DNA of 64,000 nucleotides from assembly GCF_014653435.1 (NCBI RefSeq), contig NZ_BNAO01000001.1, forward strand, positions 248,001 through 312,000, given 5' to 3'. The notes below the pieces were generated by a model. The model was not told where the DNA came from. It did no database searches and saw nothing but the letters and a program-made list of their open reading frames with translations. The DNA is from Alishewanella longhuensis (GTDB lineage: Bacteria; Pseudomonadota; Gammaproteobacteria; Enterobacterales; Alteromonadaceae). The position numbers and the translations under genes are program-made. This document shows, one piece after another, positions 37,965 to 46,553 of this stretch; position 1 is the stretch's first letter, and each line of letters begins with the position of its first letter.

Positions 37965-39281
37965 ATGAAAAAATGGTTTATCGCCGCCTTATTTACCTGC
38001 GGTTTTGCTCATGCCGATATGTTAGATGCGCTCAAAGCATACGAGAACAAAGACTTTGCACAAGCGCAGCAGCAATTCTCCGCGCTACTCCCGTTAGGTA
38101 ACGAACTCGCCGCTTTTAATCTGGGGGCCATGGCCTATCAGGGAGAGGGGCAAGCCCCTAACCTGACCGAGGCACTCGCCTACTTTATGTTAGCAGCTGA
38201 TCTTAAACATACTCAGGCGAACGACTTACTGCAAAAGCTGTTACAGAATGCCTCTGAGCAGCAAGTGGAGCAGGCTCATCAGCGTTTTGAACAGCTAAAA
38301 CAAGGTGTGGTGATTGTGGCCACAGATCTTGATAAACCAAGAAATGATAGCCTGCCACAACCTATCAGACGGGTAAATCCTGACTATCCTGCAGAAGCTG
38401 CCAGAAGTGGTCAGTTTGGTTACGTAAAATTGCGTTATTTAGTGGATGAACAAGGCAAGGTAACGGCTGTTGATACTATAGATGCTTATCCACAGCGTGT
38501 ATTTGAAAAATCCTCTATTCGTGCTATTAAAAGATGGCGCTATGAACCTAGCGGGCAAAAACATTTAATGACAGTCCGCTTAGATTATTCCTTGGGAGTC
38601 GGCGTTAACATCGCAGCAGTGGAACAAACTGTGGCGGAACATAATTTATGGACCTATGCTATCGCCGGTTCACCGCAGCATCAGCTAGCGCTGGGCATGC
38701 TGCTCTCACTGGTTGATATTCAAAGTGGTAATGGTTTCCGCTATAACCCTGAGTTGCCGCTAACTGCAGCAGCCGACTTTTCCATCTTTAAAAAGCGTGC
38801 CGACCCCAAGCCCGCTTTTGATGGCTTCTGGGGCTTTGCCGAAGTTCGAGTTAATCCAGATGGCGTTATTACTGAAGAGTTAAAAACAGAGTTTGAAGCG
38901 CGCAGTGAAGTGACCAGCTTAGTCGGTTTAACGTTAACAGGTAAAATTGAAACAGACGTTTACCGTTTGCATCGCCGCAGTGATCTGCAAAATCGCGGCG
39001 TGAGTGTCACGCCTGCTGTAGAAGCATCACGAACCATGTCTGGTTTATATTGGTGGGAGCAGTCGGCTAAAAACGGCAATGTGCATGCTCAGCGTATTAT
39101 GGCTGCCTATGATCGACAGTGGGAAGACTATCTGTTGGCACAACAAGATGCGGAAGTTTTAGCTTGGGCAGGTAGCCGTTTAATTCTGGAAGGTGAGCGG
39201 GAAAGAGGAATGCAGTTTTTAGAACAAGCCATAGCGCAAAACTACAAACCCGCTGCTGAAATGAAAAAGCAATTTATGTAG
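37965..39281 (+). CDS. periplasmic protein with Sel1-like repeat and TonB C-terminal domain
   Basis: The 438 residues have a cleavable signal peptide (about 1-17, ending AHA), a Sel1/TPR-like helical segment (about 18-110, with LGAMAYQGEG and ALAYFMLAADL), and a TonB C-terminal fold (about 123-215: RVNPDYPAEAARSGQFGYVKLRYLVDEQGKV, then the FEKSSIRAIKRWRYEP motif). A second helical repeat segment at the end includes GLYWWEQSAKNGNVHAQRIM. It has no N-terminal membrane anchor or proline-rich spacer, so it is not a classical energy-transducing TonB. Role unknown. Confidence 0.8.
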   Translation: MKKWFIAALFTCGFAHADMLDALKAYENKDFAQAQQQFSALLPLGNELAAFNLGAMAYQGEGQAPNLTEALAYFMLAADLKHTQANDLLQKLLQNASEQQVEQAHQRFEQLKQGVVIVATDLDKPRNDSLPQPIRRVNPDYPAEAARSGQFGYVKLRYLVDEQGKVTAVDTIDAYPQRVFEKSSIRAIKRWRYEPSGQKHLMTVRLDYSLGVGVNIAAVEQTVAEHNLWTYAIAGSPQHQLALGMLLSLVDIQSGNGFRYNPELPLTAAADFSIFKKRADPKPAFDGFWGFAEVRVNPDGVITEELKTEFEARSEVTSLVGLTLTGKIETDVYRLHRRSDLQNRGVSVTPAVEASRTMSGLYWWEQSAKNGNVHAQRIMAAYDRQWEDYLLAQQDAEVLAWAGSRLILEGERERGMQFLEQAIAQNYKPAAEMKKQFM

Positions 39282-39358
39282 TTTGTGTTGATGCACCGCT
39301 AAAGTCTGCTTGTTTTGGCCATCGCCTGCTAGCAGACTTTCCGCAAAAATTGCTATCG

Positions 39359-40132
39359 TTAATTTTCGCCAGTGGGCGTGGCTGCAAAATATTTCTGCTG
39401 TAACTCTTGCTGAATTCCTTTGGCAAGAAGTTGCTGCCAGGCATCTTCGAGTGTTTTCTGACCAAGATGGTTAAATCGCTGTTTGCTAAACGCAAAAAAT
39501 ACCGGGTTTTCATAAAGGGTGAATAGTGCTGGATGCTGCTGTTGATCCAAAGTATCACTCAGGTAAAGTTGTTGCAGATTAATCTGATCTTCCAACATAT
39601 ATTGCACTCTGCCACTTAAAAATAGCGCAAGTTTTTGTTGATTTAGGGTAACAAAGATTAAGCGTTGCCGGAACGCGGGTTGTGTTTCCAGTGCTTGCTC
39701 AAAATCTGCACCATAATAAATGCCTTGCATCGCAGCAATCAGATGTTGGCTATTCATTAAATCGGTTAATGAGGCTTTGGACGGCGCAGGTTGAAGGTTA
39801 GTTACCAGCTTTACCCGCTCTTGTTGGTGTGGGCCAATAAAATAGGCAAACTGGGCTCGCTGCTCATTATAAGACACATTGCTCATGGCATCTAACTCGC
39901 CGCTGGCTAGCAACTGCATAGAACGCCCCCACGGAGTTTCCAAGAACTGACTACTGCAGCCCAGCTCTTTTGCCAGTGCTTGGAAAAGCTCTATATTATA
40001 GCCAGTCCAGCTATTGTCAGCGGCTTTAATAAAACGAGGTGGAAAGTGTTGCGCCTGCATGCTTAACTCGCAGGCATCGGATAGTGCGCTGTAACCAAGC
40101 AACAAGCAGAAGGGTAGTACATATTTCAGCAA
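39359..40132 (-). CDS. periplasmic solute-binding protein, SBP family 3 (second copy)
   Basis: Predicted ligand-binding protein of the same general fold as the one near 21.3 kb, with an ELSMQAQHFPPRFIK N-terminal block, the GYNIELFQALAKELGCSS segment and the AMSNVSYNEQRAQFAYF block. A TTG at 40132, with GAGGT upstream, gives 257 residues and a signal peptide ending SDA; the longer ATG start at 40192 would put 20 extra non-signal residues in front. No transporter components are adjacent. Confidence 0.75.
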   Translation of the reverse strand: MLKYVLPFCLLLGYSALSDACELSMQAQHFPPRFIKAADNSWTGYNIELFQALAKELGCSSQFLETPWGRSMQLLASGELDAMSNVSYNEQRAQFAYFIGPHQQERVKLVTNLQPAPSKASLTDLMNSQHLIAAMQGIYYGADFEQALETQPAFRQRLIFVTLNQQKLALFLSGRVQYMLEDQINLQQLYLSDTLDQQQHPALFTLYENPVFFAFSKQRFNHLGQKTLEDAWQQLLAKGIQQELQQKYFAATPTGEN

Positions 40133-40254
40133 GGTTATTACCTCAGTTATCGCGAGTCTGGTGCTGTGCCTAAGCGCATTAATAGCCAACAATGCTGCTA
40201 TGCATGGTGTTATGATAGATTACTTTAGCAAATTCCAAGTCGAAAGGTTAAATC

Positions 40255-40770
40255 ATGAGTTGGCAAATTCTGGTTGCCTCAGCTAACCCTGCGAAAATCC
40301 GCGCAGTAGAGCAATGCTTTGCGGTTAATTTTCCAGCACAGGCGATTACAGTAAGTGGGCTCAGTGTCCCCTCTGGTGTGGCCGATCAGCCGCTCAGTAG
40401 TGAAGAAACCTATGCTGGCGCAAAAAATCGGTTAATGGCATTAAAACAGCAAGCTAAGGCTGATTTCTATGTCGCCATTGAAGCCGGTTTAGATGGCGAA
40501 ATGACCTTTGCCTGGATGCTTATTGAGCACAACGGCAAACTAGGTAAGGCTCGCTCAGCCAGTTTAATGCTGCCCAAAGCAGCGTTGTTGGCTCTGGAAC
40601 AAGGGCAAGAGCTGGGGGATGTGATGGACGAGTTATTTGGAACTCAGAATATTAAACAAGCCGGTGGTGCTATTGGCTTGTTAACGCATAAAAGGCTTAG
40701 CCGCAGTGGGGTATATCAGCAGGCCTTAACGCTGGCTTTAATCCCATTTTTAAACCCTGAGTGGTTTTAG
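40255..40770 (+). CDS. yjjX: inosine/xanthosine triphosphatase YjjX
   Basis: House-cleaning nucleotidase that hydrolyses ITP and XTP. The 171 residues match the YjjX family: ASANPAKIRAVEQCF at the start, SVPSGVADQPLSSEETYAGAKNR, IEAGLDG, and LTHKRLSRSGVYQQALTLALIPF near the end. AAAGG lies before the ATG. It is a monocistronic plus-strand gene divergent from the solute-binding gene. Confidence 0.94.
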   Translation: MSWQILVASANPAKIRAVEQCFAVNFPAQAITVSGLSVPSGVADQPLSSEETYAGAKNRLMALKQQAKADFYVAIEAGLDGEMTFAWMLIEHNGKLGKARSASLMLPKAALLALEQGQELGDVMDELFGTQNIKQAGGAIGLLTHKRLSRSGVYQQALTLALIPFLNPEWF

Positions 40771-40834
40771 TAATAGCACAGCCGTAACCTTAGTTGGCCA
40801 TGGCTGTGCTATTAATTTGCGGAGTAATAGGCCG

Positions 40835-41251
40835 TTACACGCTGGTATGTAAGCGTACTTCAATGTTGCCGCGAGTTGCATTGGAGTAAGGACAAACCTG
40901 GTGAGCGGCAGCAACCAGTTGTTCAGCAGCTGCTTGAGCTAAACCTGGCAAACTAACGAACAGGTCCACATCCAGTCCAAAACCTCCCTCGATTTTGCCA
41001 ATACCCACTTCTGCCCGAATAGCACTATCTGCAGGCAGGCTTTGCTTGCTCTGGCCAGCAACAAATTTTAAAGCACCAATAAAACAAGCAGCATAGCCTG
41101 CGGCAAATAATTGCTCAGGATTAGTTGCATCGCCCTTGCCACCCAGAGCCGCTGGCGCTGCCAGTTTAGTTTGTAGTAAACCGTCGTCTGACGTTGCCTG
41201 ACCATCACGGCCACCGGTTGCTGTTACTACGGCTTTATACATAATATCCAT
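40835..41251 (-). CDS. ohr: organic hydroperoxide resistance protein Ohr
   Basis: Thiol peroxidase of the OsmC/Ohr family that detoxifies organic hydroperoxides with two reactive cysteines, here Cys56 (YAACFIGAL) and Cys120 (VCPYSNATRGN). The 138 residues are the normal length and contain ATATGGRDG typical of Ohr rather than OsmC. It is divergent from a MarR-type regulator gene, and the intergenic region carries operator-like repeats. Confidence 0.95.
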   Translation of the reverse strand: MDIMYKAVVTATGGRDGQATSDDGLLQTKLAAPAALGGKGDATNPEQLFAAGYAACFIGALKFVAGQSKQSLPADSAIRAEVGIGKIEGGFGLDVDLFVSLPGLAQAAAEQLVAAAHQVCPYSNATRGNIEVRLHTSV

Positions 41252-41315
41252 CTTGCTACCTCTTTTCGATTAACGTTAAGTTCCAGCACATCCTACACCT
41301 AATTAATCTTGCGCG

Positions 41316-41345
41316 CAATATTATTGTGTGAAATATTGTTGTGCG
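41316..41345. promoter_or_regulatory. tandem operator-like repeats between ohr and ohrR
   Basis: Two adjacent 15-bp units (CAATATTATTGTGTG and AAATATTGTTGTGCG, 12 of 15 identical) lie between the divergent genes. The first contains the perfect palindrome CAATA-T-TATTG. A TATAAT for ohrR lies at 41364-41369. Binding by OhrR is inferred from position. Confidence 0.6.
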
Positions 41346-41411
41346 TCAGATGCAGGCTTCCGCTATAATGTATTGGTTACTTATCTCTCTACTGCTTAGG
41401 AATACTGTTTA

Positions 41412-41858
41412 ATGACCGCCAAAACTTTACCCTTGCCGCAACAGGTTTGTTTTGCGCTTTACAGCGCTAATAATGCCATGATGCGTTTGTATCGGCCTTT
41501 GTTGCAGCCATTTGACCTGACCTATCCGCAATACGTAGTCATGTTGGCATTGTGGCAGCAAGATAATATTAGCTTGGGCCAACTTGGTACTACGACCTTG
41601 TTTGACTCTGGCACGCTAACCCCCTTGGTGAAAAAACTAGAACAAAAAGGCTGGCTACAGCGGGTGAGTGATGCTAGTGATGAACGGGTAAAAAATGTGC
41701 TATTAACTGCAACAGGTAAAGCGCTGGAAGTACCAGTAGCAGGCGTGATGCCTGCTTTGCGTTGTCAGGTAGCGTGGCCTGACGAACAGTTGCAAACATT
41801 ACGCGAGCAGGCTCAGCAGTTGCTAATTCAGTTGCAGCAACTGGAGACCTGTCGTTAG
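41412..41858 (+). CDS. ohrR: MarR-family organic peroxide sensor OhrR
   Basis: Repressor of ohr that loses DNA binding when an N-terminal cysteine is oxidised by organic peroxide. The 148 residues contain the reactive Cys (QQVCFALYSA, Cys13), the YPQYVVMLALW helix, a winged-helix block with TTLFDSGTLTPLVKKLE, and the wing motif SDERVKNVLLTATG. The position of the Cys and the divergent ohr gene support OhrR over other MarR proteins. Confidence 0.93.
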   Translation: MTAKTLPLPQQVCFALYSANNAMMRLYRPLLQPFDLTYPQYVVMLALWQQDNISLGQLGTTTLFDSGTLTPLVKKLEQKGWLQRVSDASDERVKNVLLTATGKALEVPVAGVMPALRCQVAWPDEQLQTLREQAQQLLIQLQQLETCR

Positions 41859-41864
41859 GTGAGG

Positions 41865-42848
41865 TTATTCCGAGTGTAGATTGACCAGCAACCGCCCTTG
41901 AACCTTGCCAGCCAATAGCGCTTGAGCCTGCGCAATAGTATCGGCTAACGCAATTTCCTGGCTAAGCTGAGCAAAGTCTTGCTCTTGCAATAACTCAGCT
42001 AATTGCTGCCAGGCCGCAATACGTGCAGGCATGGGTTGCATAACACTATCAATACCGCAGAGTGTTATGCCACGTAAAATAAAGGGCGCGACCGAAGCGG
42101 GAAAATCCATACCTTGCGCCAGGCCACAGGCTGCAACGACACCACCATAGCGGGTTTGCGCACAGGCATTGGCCAATGTGTGGCTACCAACCGAGTCGAC
42201 AACAGCCGCCCATTGTTCTTTTGCCAAGGGTTTACCTGGTGCAGATAAGCTATCTCGGCTGATAATCTCGCTAGCACCAAGCTGCATTAAATACTCTGCA
42301 GCACTGGCTTTGCCGGTAGCAGCGGTTACCTGAAAGCCCAAGCGGGCTAATAACAACACAGCAAAACTGCCAACACCGCCAGTGGCTCCGGTGACCAATA
42401 CTGGGCCGGAGGCTGGCGTCAGCTGATGATTTAATAAGGCCCTGATACAAAGCATAGCTGTGTAGCCTGCGGTGCCAATAATCATTGCCTGCCTGGCGTT
42501 AAGTGGTGCTGGAATAGGTTGTAACCAGCAAGCTGGAACAGCAGCGCGCTGTGCCAGACCCCCCCAATATTTTTCACCGACTCCCCAGCCATTGAGTAAC
42601 ACCTGATCTCCAGCTTTGAAGGCAGGGTTTTTACTTCGTAATACGGTACCTGCCAAATCAATACCGGGCACTAATGGAAATTCGCGTACCACGGGTGCCT
42701 TACCCGTAATCGCCAGAGCATCTTTATAATTTAGGGTTGAATAGGCTACTTGCACCAACACTTCGCCGTCGGGCAGCTGGCTATTGTCAAGCCGTTGCAA
42801 ACTGGCGTGATAATCTGGTGTTTTATCGATGACTAAGGCATTAAACAT
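41865..42848 (-). CDS. acuI: acrylyl-CoA reductase-type MDR oxidoreductase (YhdH/AcuI)
   Basis: NADPH-dependent reductase of the medium-chain dehydrogenase superfamily; AcuI/YhdH members reduce acryloyl-CoA to propionyl-CoA. The 327 residues include the N-terminal STLNYKDALAITGKAPVVREFPLVPGIDLAGTV split by conserved Asn/Tyr, VLLNGWGVGEKYWGG (no zinc-binding Cys set), the NADP motif VTGATGGVGSFAV, and the C-terminal LRGITLCGIDS. Substrate is inferred from family only. Confidence 0.88.
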   Translation of the reverse strand: MFNALVIDKTPDYHASLQRLDNSQLPDGEVLVQVAYSTLNYKDALAITGKAPVVREFPLVPGIDLAGTVLRSKNPAFKAGDQVLLNGWGVGEKYWGGLAQRAAVPACWLQPIPAPLNARQAMIIGTAGYTAMLCIRALLNHQLTPASGPVLVTGATGGVGSFAVLLLARLGFQVTAATGKASAAEYLMQLGASEIISRDSLSAPGKPLAKEQWAAVVDSVGSHTLANACAQTRYGGVVAACGLAQGMDFPASVAPFILRGITLCGIDSVMQPMPARIAAWQQLAELLQEQDFAQLSQEIALADTIAQAQALLAGKVQGRLLVNLHSE

Positions 42849-43020
42849 AACAGGTCTCCTACTAAATTGTAAATTAAGTCTATTTTAGCCAATAACTTAG
42901 TGCTATGCGGCTTTGGTCGTAGCAACTAATTTTGATATATTTTGTTACATCTGTAAGGTTTTCATTAATAGTGCTAGCTGTTTTAATCCTAAGGTTAATT
43001 GTTTAGTTCAGGAGCTTGTT

Positions 43021-45858
43021 TTGAAATATTCTGCCCTCTCTTTGGCATTACTGGTAGCGCTTGGCGTCGCCGGTTGTACTAGCCAACCACAAACAAATTT
43101 GCCAGCGGGTGTAAAGCTGGTCACTACCAAATCGCAACAAGATAGTGAAATTAGTCTGCCATATAAAAAATACCAACTTGACAATGGCCTAACAGTAATT
43201 ATTCACGAAGATCATTCTGATCCCTTAGTGCATGTCGATGTGACTTATCATGTCGGCTCTGCCCGTGAAGAATTAGGCAAATCAGGTTTCGCGCATTTTT
43301 TTGAGCATATGATGTTCCAGGGCTCAGATAATGTTGGTCCAGAGATGCATTTTAAATATGTTACCGAGGCCGGTGGTACTTTAAACGGCACCACCAACAG
43401 TGATCGCACTAATTACTTCCAAACCGTGCCAGTTAATCAGTTAGAGAAGATGCTGTGGTTAGAATCGGACCGGATGGGCTACTTTCTGGACTCGGTCACC
43501 CAGGAAAAGTTTGATATTCAGTTATCTACCGTTAAAAACGAGCGGGGACAGCGGGTTGATAACCAGCCCTATGGTCGTTACTGGGAGCAACTGGCTCAAG
43601 CGTTATACCCTTATGGCCACCCTTACTCCTGGCCGGTAATTGGTCATATGGATGATCTAAACCGCGCCACTATGCCTGACTTAAAGCAGTTCTTTTTGCG
43701 CTGGTATGGCCCTAATAATGCAACCTTAACTATTGGTGGTGCAGTGAAAGCCGAGGACATACTGCCTATGGTACAAAAGTACTTTGGCACTATTCCGGCA
43801 GGGCCAGAGGTTGAAAAAATGGCTAAGGCACCGGCGCAGCTTACCGCCGATCGCTATGTCTCAATGGAAGACAATGTACATTTACCGCTGGTCAGTATGA
43901 CTTTCCCAACCGTTTATGCCGGCCATCCAGATGAGCCTGCGTTAAATATTTTGGCGGATATTTTAGGTAACGGTAATAATTCCTTGCTGTACCAAAGCCT
44001 GGTGCGGCCACAAATTGCCGTAAATGCCTCTGCCGGTCATCGCTGCATGGAGTTAGCCTGTACTTTTAGTATGAGCGCCTTACCGCATCCGGCCTCTGGT
44101 AAAAATCTGGCCGAGATCGAGCAATTATTGCGGCAGAATTTGCAGCAGGTTGCTGAGCGAGGTGTTAAGCCAGAAGATTTAGCCCGCGCCAAAGCCAGGA
44201 TAGAAGCGCGGAGTGTCTTTGGTTTACAAAGTGTTGCCGGTAAAGTCAGTCAGCTGGCGTATAATGAAATCTTTTTTGGTGAGCCCGATCGTATAGCCAC
44301 CGTGTTAGCGGCGTTTGATGCGGTTACGGCAGAAGATGTGATGCGCGTTTATCAACAGTACGTGCTGAACAAAGCTGCCGTGATTAGCAGCGTAGTGCCA
44401 CGTGGTAAACGCGAGTTAATTGCTGCAGCAGATAATTTTACACCGCAACAGTTTGATCCTGCCACAGCGACAGAGTCTGAACCTTTACCTATGCGTTATG
44501 CCGCGCAAACCTTTGATCGTAAAGTGGTACCTGCTGCTGGTGCGAATCCAGCTATTTTATTACCTGATACCTGGACTACGCAGCTGACAAACGGCATCCA
44601 GGTTTTAGCCTCGATTAGTGATGAAACACCCACTACGGCGATCTTGCTAAGAGTACCGGCGGGCAGCTTCCATAACTCCGTTGAACAAGTCGGCATGGCG
44701 GCCATGATGGCCTCGTTATTGAATGAAAGTACGGAAAACTACAGTACTGAGCAAATGAGTATGGCGCTGGAGCTATTGGGTAGTTCGGTATCTTTTAGTG
44801 CATCAGACAATGAACTCAATGTTTTTATCAGCAGTTTAAGCCGTAACTTGCCGCAAACCTTAGAGTTAGTGCAAGAAAAGCTGCTAAGGCCCGCTTTTAA
44901 AGAAGAAGACTTTAATCGCCTGAAACAACAACGTTTGCAATCTTTGGCACAAGCACAAAAAAATGCCGGCTTTTTAGCCGACCAGGCAGTACGCAAGCTG
45001 ATGTTTGGCGATACGGTTGCCGGACAACCGGGTATTGGCACGGAACAGAGCCTGCAAGCCATGACGCTGGAGCAGGTACAAGCCTTCTATCATGCCTATG
45101 TGAAACCGGAAGGTGCGCAGCTGGTTGCGGTATCTGATTTACCACAGCAGCAATTACAGCCGCTATTAGCGCAATTAGCACCGCAGTGGCAAGGAAAGGC
45201 GCCTGAGCTGCAACTGGATTTACCGGCACCTAAAGTACAGGCCGGAGCCATTTATCTGGTGCATAAAGATCAATCTCCGCAGTCAGAAATTCGTATTGTA
45301 CGCCGGGCGATACCCCGTGATCTAACGGGCGATTTTTACCGGGCAGGCTTAATGAACTTTACGCTTGGCGGTAATTTTAATAGCCGTATTAACCTGAACT
45401 TACGCGAAGATAAAGGTTATACCTATGGCGCTCGTACCGGTTTCGGTGGTGATCAACATGTGGGAATTTTTACTGCCAGTGCCGCCGTTCGTGCTGATGT
45501 AACACGGGAGTCTATCGAGGAGTTTTTAAAAGAACTTAACAATTACCAGCAAGCAGGTATGACAGCAGATGAGTTAAGCTTTATGCGCAGCGCGGTAAAC
45601 CAGTCTGAAGCACTGCGCTATGAAACGCCTAATGCTAAATTGGGCTTTATGGCGCAGATGTTGGAGTTTAATGTTGGGCCGGAATTTACCCGTGAGCGCA
45701 ATCAAATACTGCAGCAAACGTCACTCGAGCAATTAAATGCGCTGGCTAGTCAATATTTGTCGCCAGCTGAGATGGTCATTGTGGTGGTTGGCGAAGCCGA
45801 CAAGTTAAAGCCTGAGCTGGCAAAGCTGAACTTACCTATTATAGAGCTTACGCTGTAA
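43021..45858 (+). CDS. M16 family metallopeptidase lipoprotein
   Basis: Zinc peptidase of the pitrilysin family, predicted to be lipid-anchored. TTG at 43021 with AGGAG upstream begins a lipoprotein signal (LALLVALGVAGC) and leaves 945 residues. Domain 1 carries the inverted zinc motif HFFEH (HxxEH) with the distal Glu expected in VKNERGQR. Domain 2 lacks the motif and is the inactive partner, with the substrate-binding block LREDKGYTYGARTGF. A longer frame reading from 42913 has no signal and no ribosome site. Confidence 0.92.
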   Translation: MKYSALSLALLVALGVAGCTSQPQTNLPAGVKLVTTKSQQDSEISLPYKKYQLDNGLTVIIHEDHSDPLVHVDVTYHVGSAREELGKSGFAHFFEHMMFQGSDNVGPEMHFKYVTEAGGTLNGTTNSDRTNYFQTVPVNQLEKMLWLESDRMGYFLDSVTQEKFDIQLSTVKNERGQRVDNQPYGRYWEQLAQALYPYGHPYSWPVIGHMDDLNRATMPDLKQFFLRWYGPNNATLTIGGAVKAEDILPMVQKYFGTIPAGPEVEKMAKAPAQLTADRYVSMEDNVHLPLVSMTFPTVYAGHPDEPALNILADILGNGNNSLLYQSLVRPQIAVNASAGHRCMELACTFSMSALPHPASGKNLAEIEQLLRQNLQQVAERGVKPEDLARAKARIEARSVFGLQSVAGKVSQLAYNEIFFGEPDRIATVLAAFDAVTAEDVMRVYQQYVLNKAAVISSVVPRGKRELIAAADNFTPQQFDPATATESEPLPMRYAAQTFDRKVVPAAGANPAILLPDTWTTQLTNGIQVLASISDETPTTAILLRVPAGSFHNSVEQVGMAAMMASLLNESTENYSTEQMSMALELLGSSVSFSASDNELNVFISSLSRNLPQTLELVQEKLLRPAFKEEDFNRLKQQRLQSLAQAQKNAGFLADQAVRKLMFGDTVAGQPGIGTEQSLQAMTLEQVQAFYHAYVKPEGAQLVAVSDLPQQQLQPLLAQLAPQWQGKAPELQLDLPAPKVQAGAIYLVHKDQSPQSEIRIVRRAIPRDLTGDFYRAGLMNFTLGGNFNSRINLNLREDKGYTYGARTGFGGDQHVGIFTASAAVRADVTRESIEEFLKELNNYQQAGMTADELSFMRSAVNQSEALRYETPNAKLGFMAQMLEFNVGPEFTRERNQILQQTSLEQLNALASQYLSPAEMVIVVVGEADKLKPELAKLNLPIIELTL

Positions 45859-45899
45859 TACCCTTAGTGAAGTGCTGGTATTTCCGCCAGCCTTCTTTA

Positions 45900-45927
45900 A
45901 ACCCCAGCGGTTGGTCACGCTGGGGTT
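45900..45927. terminator. hairpin between converging M16 and GNAT genes
   Basis: A perfect 10-bp stem AACCCCAGCG/CGCTGGGGTT with an 8-nt loop overlaps the GNAT stop codon. T content on the flanks is modest. Confidence 0.6.
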
Positions 45928-46171
45928 AGATAAAACGTTTTACATATGAACAAGAAGCGCTAGGCTGATAGCCAGCGGCCTTGGCCCAATTTAGAGCATG
46001 CTTGACCAATTGTTCTGCTAAGCCTTTGCCACGAAACTCGGGTGGCACATAAGTATGATAAAAGTCGATATGTTGGCCAGTTAGCTGGTATTCCAGCAGC
46101 GCGGTAGCGCTGCCTACACTTAACACAAACCGCTGTTGCTCAGCCTGATGTTCTATCACTAGGTCGTTCAT
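45926..46171 (-). CDS. small GNAT-type N-acetyltransferase (YjdJ-like)
   Basis: The 81 residues form the compact Gcn5-like fold of the PF14542 group: RFVLSVGSATALLEYQL, then IDFYHTYVPPEFRGKGLAEQLVKHALNWAKAAG, which includes the acetyl-CoA-binding RGKGLA, and a final CSYVKRF. Substrate unknown. Its start overlaps the stop of the preceding hypothetical gene by 4 bp (ATGA), so the two are coupled. Confidence 0.88.
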   Translation of the reverse strand: MNDLVIEHQAEQQRFVLSVGSATALLEYQLTGQHIDFYHTYVPPEFRGKGLAEQLVKHALNWAKAAGYQPSASCSYVKRFI

Positions 46172-46437
46172 AACCCTTCATCCAACCAGGGCGTTTCTGG
46201 CAGCAGAGCTAAATGTGCGACATAGCGCTCCAGGTTAAAACTTTGCTGCTGCTCAACTACGGCAAACATCTCTGGTGCCAAAGCACAAGCCATCAATTCT
46301 AAAGCGGCCTCACGGCTATGCCCGGTCATCCGCAGTCGCATAAGCGTGGCGGTAACTTCTTTGGGATAATTGTCAGCAAGCTGGTTCTCCAGCACTTCTA
46401 TTAAGGTTTCCTGGTCGGTAAGTTCGTGTTCTTGCAT
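46168..46437 (-). CDS. conserved hypothetical protein coupled to the GNAT gene
   Basis: I do not recognise this 89-residue protein. It is helical and acidic, with conserved-looking NYPKEVTATLMRLRMTGHSREAALELMACALAPEMF and a short WLDEGL C-terminus, and has no signal or membrane segment. The overlap with the GNAT start indicates cotranslation, suggesting the two work together. It has an AATGGT leader with a modest ribosome site. Confidence 0.75.
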   Translation of the reverse strand: MQEHELTDQETLIEVLENQLADNYPKEVTATLMRLRMTGHSREAALELMACALAPEMFAVVEQQQSFNLERYVAHLALLPETPWLDEGL

Positions 46438-46553
46438 GGTAATAGCCTTGGTTGATTGCGAAATCAGCTGCTTTAGGGCACGCCCTAGGGATGCATTCGT
46501 AAGTTGCTTAGGCTAAGCTAGCGCGCAGGAAATAACAACAAACAAGATGGCTT

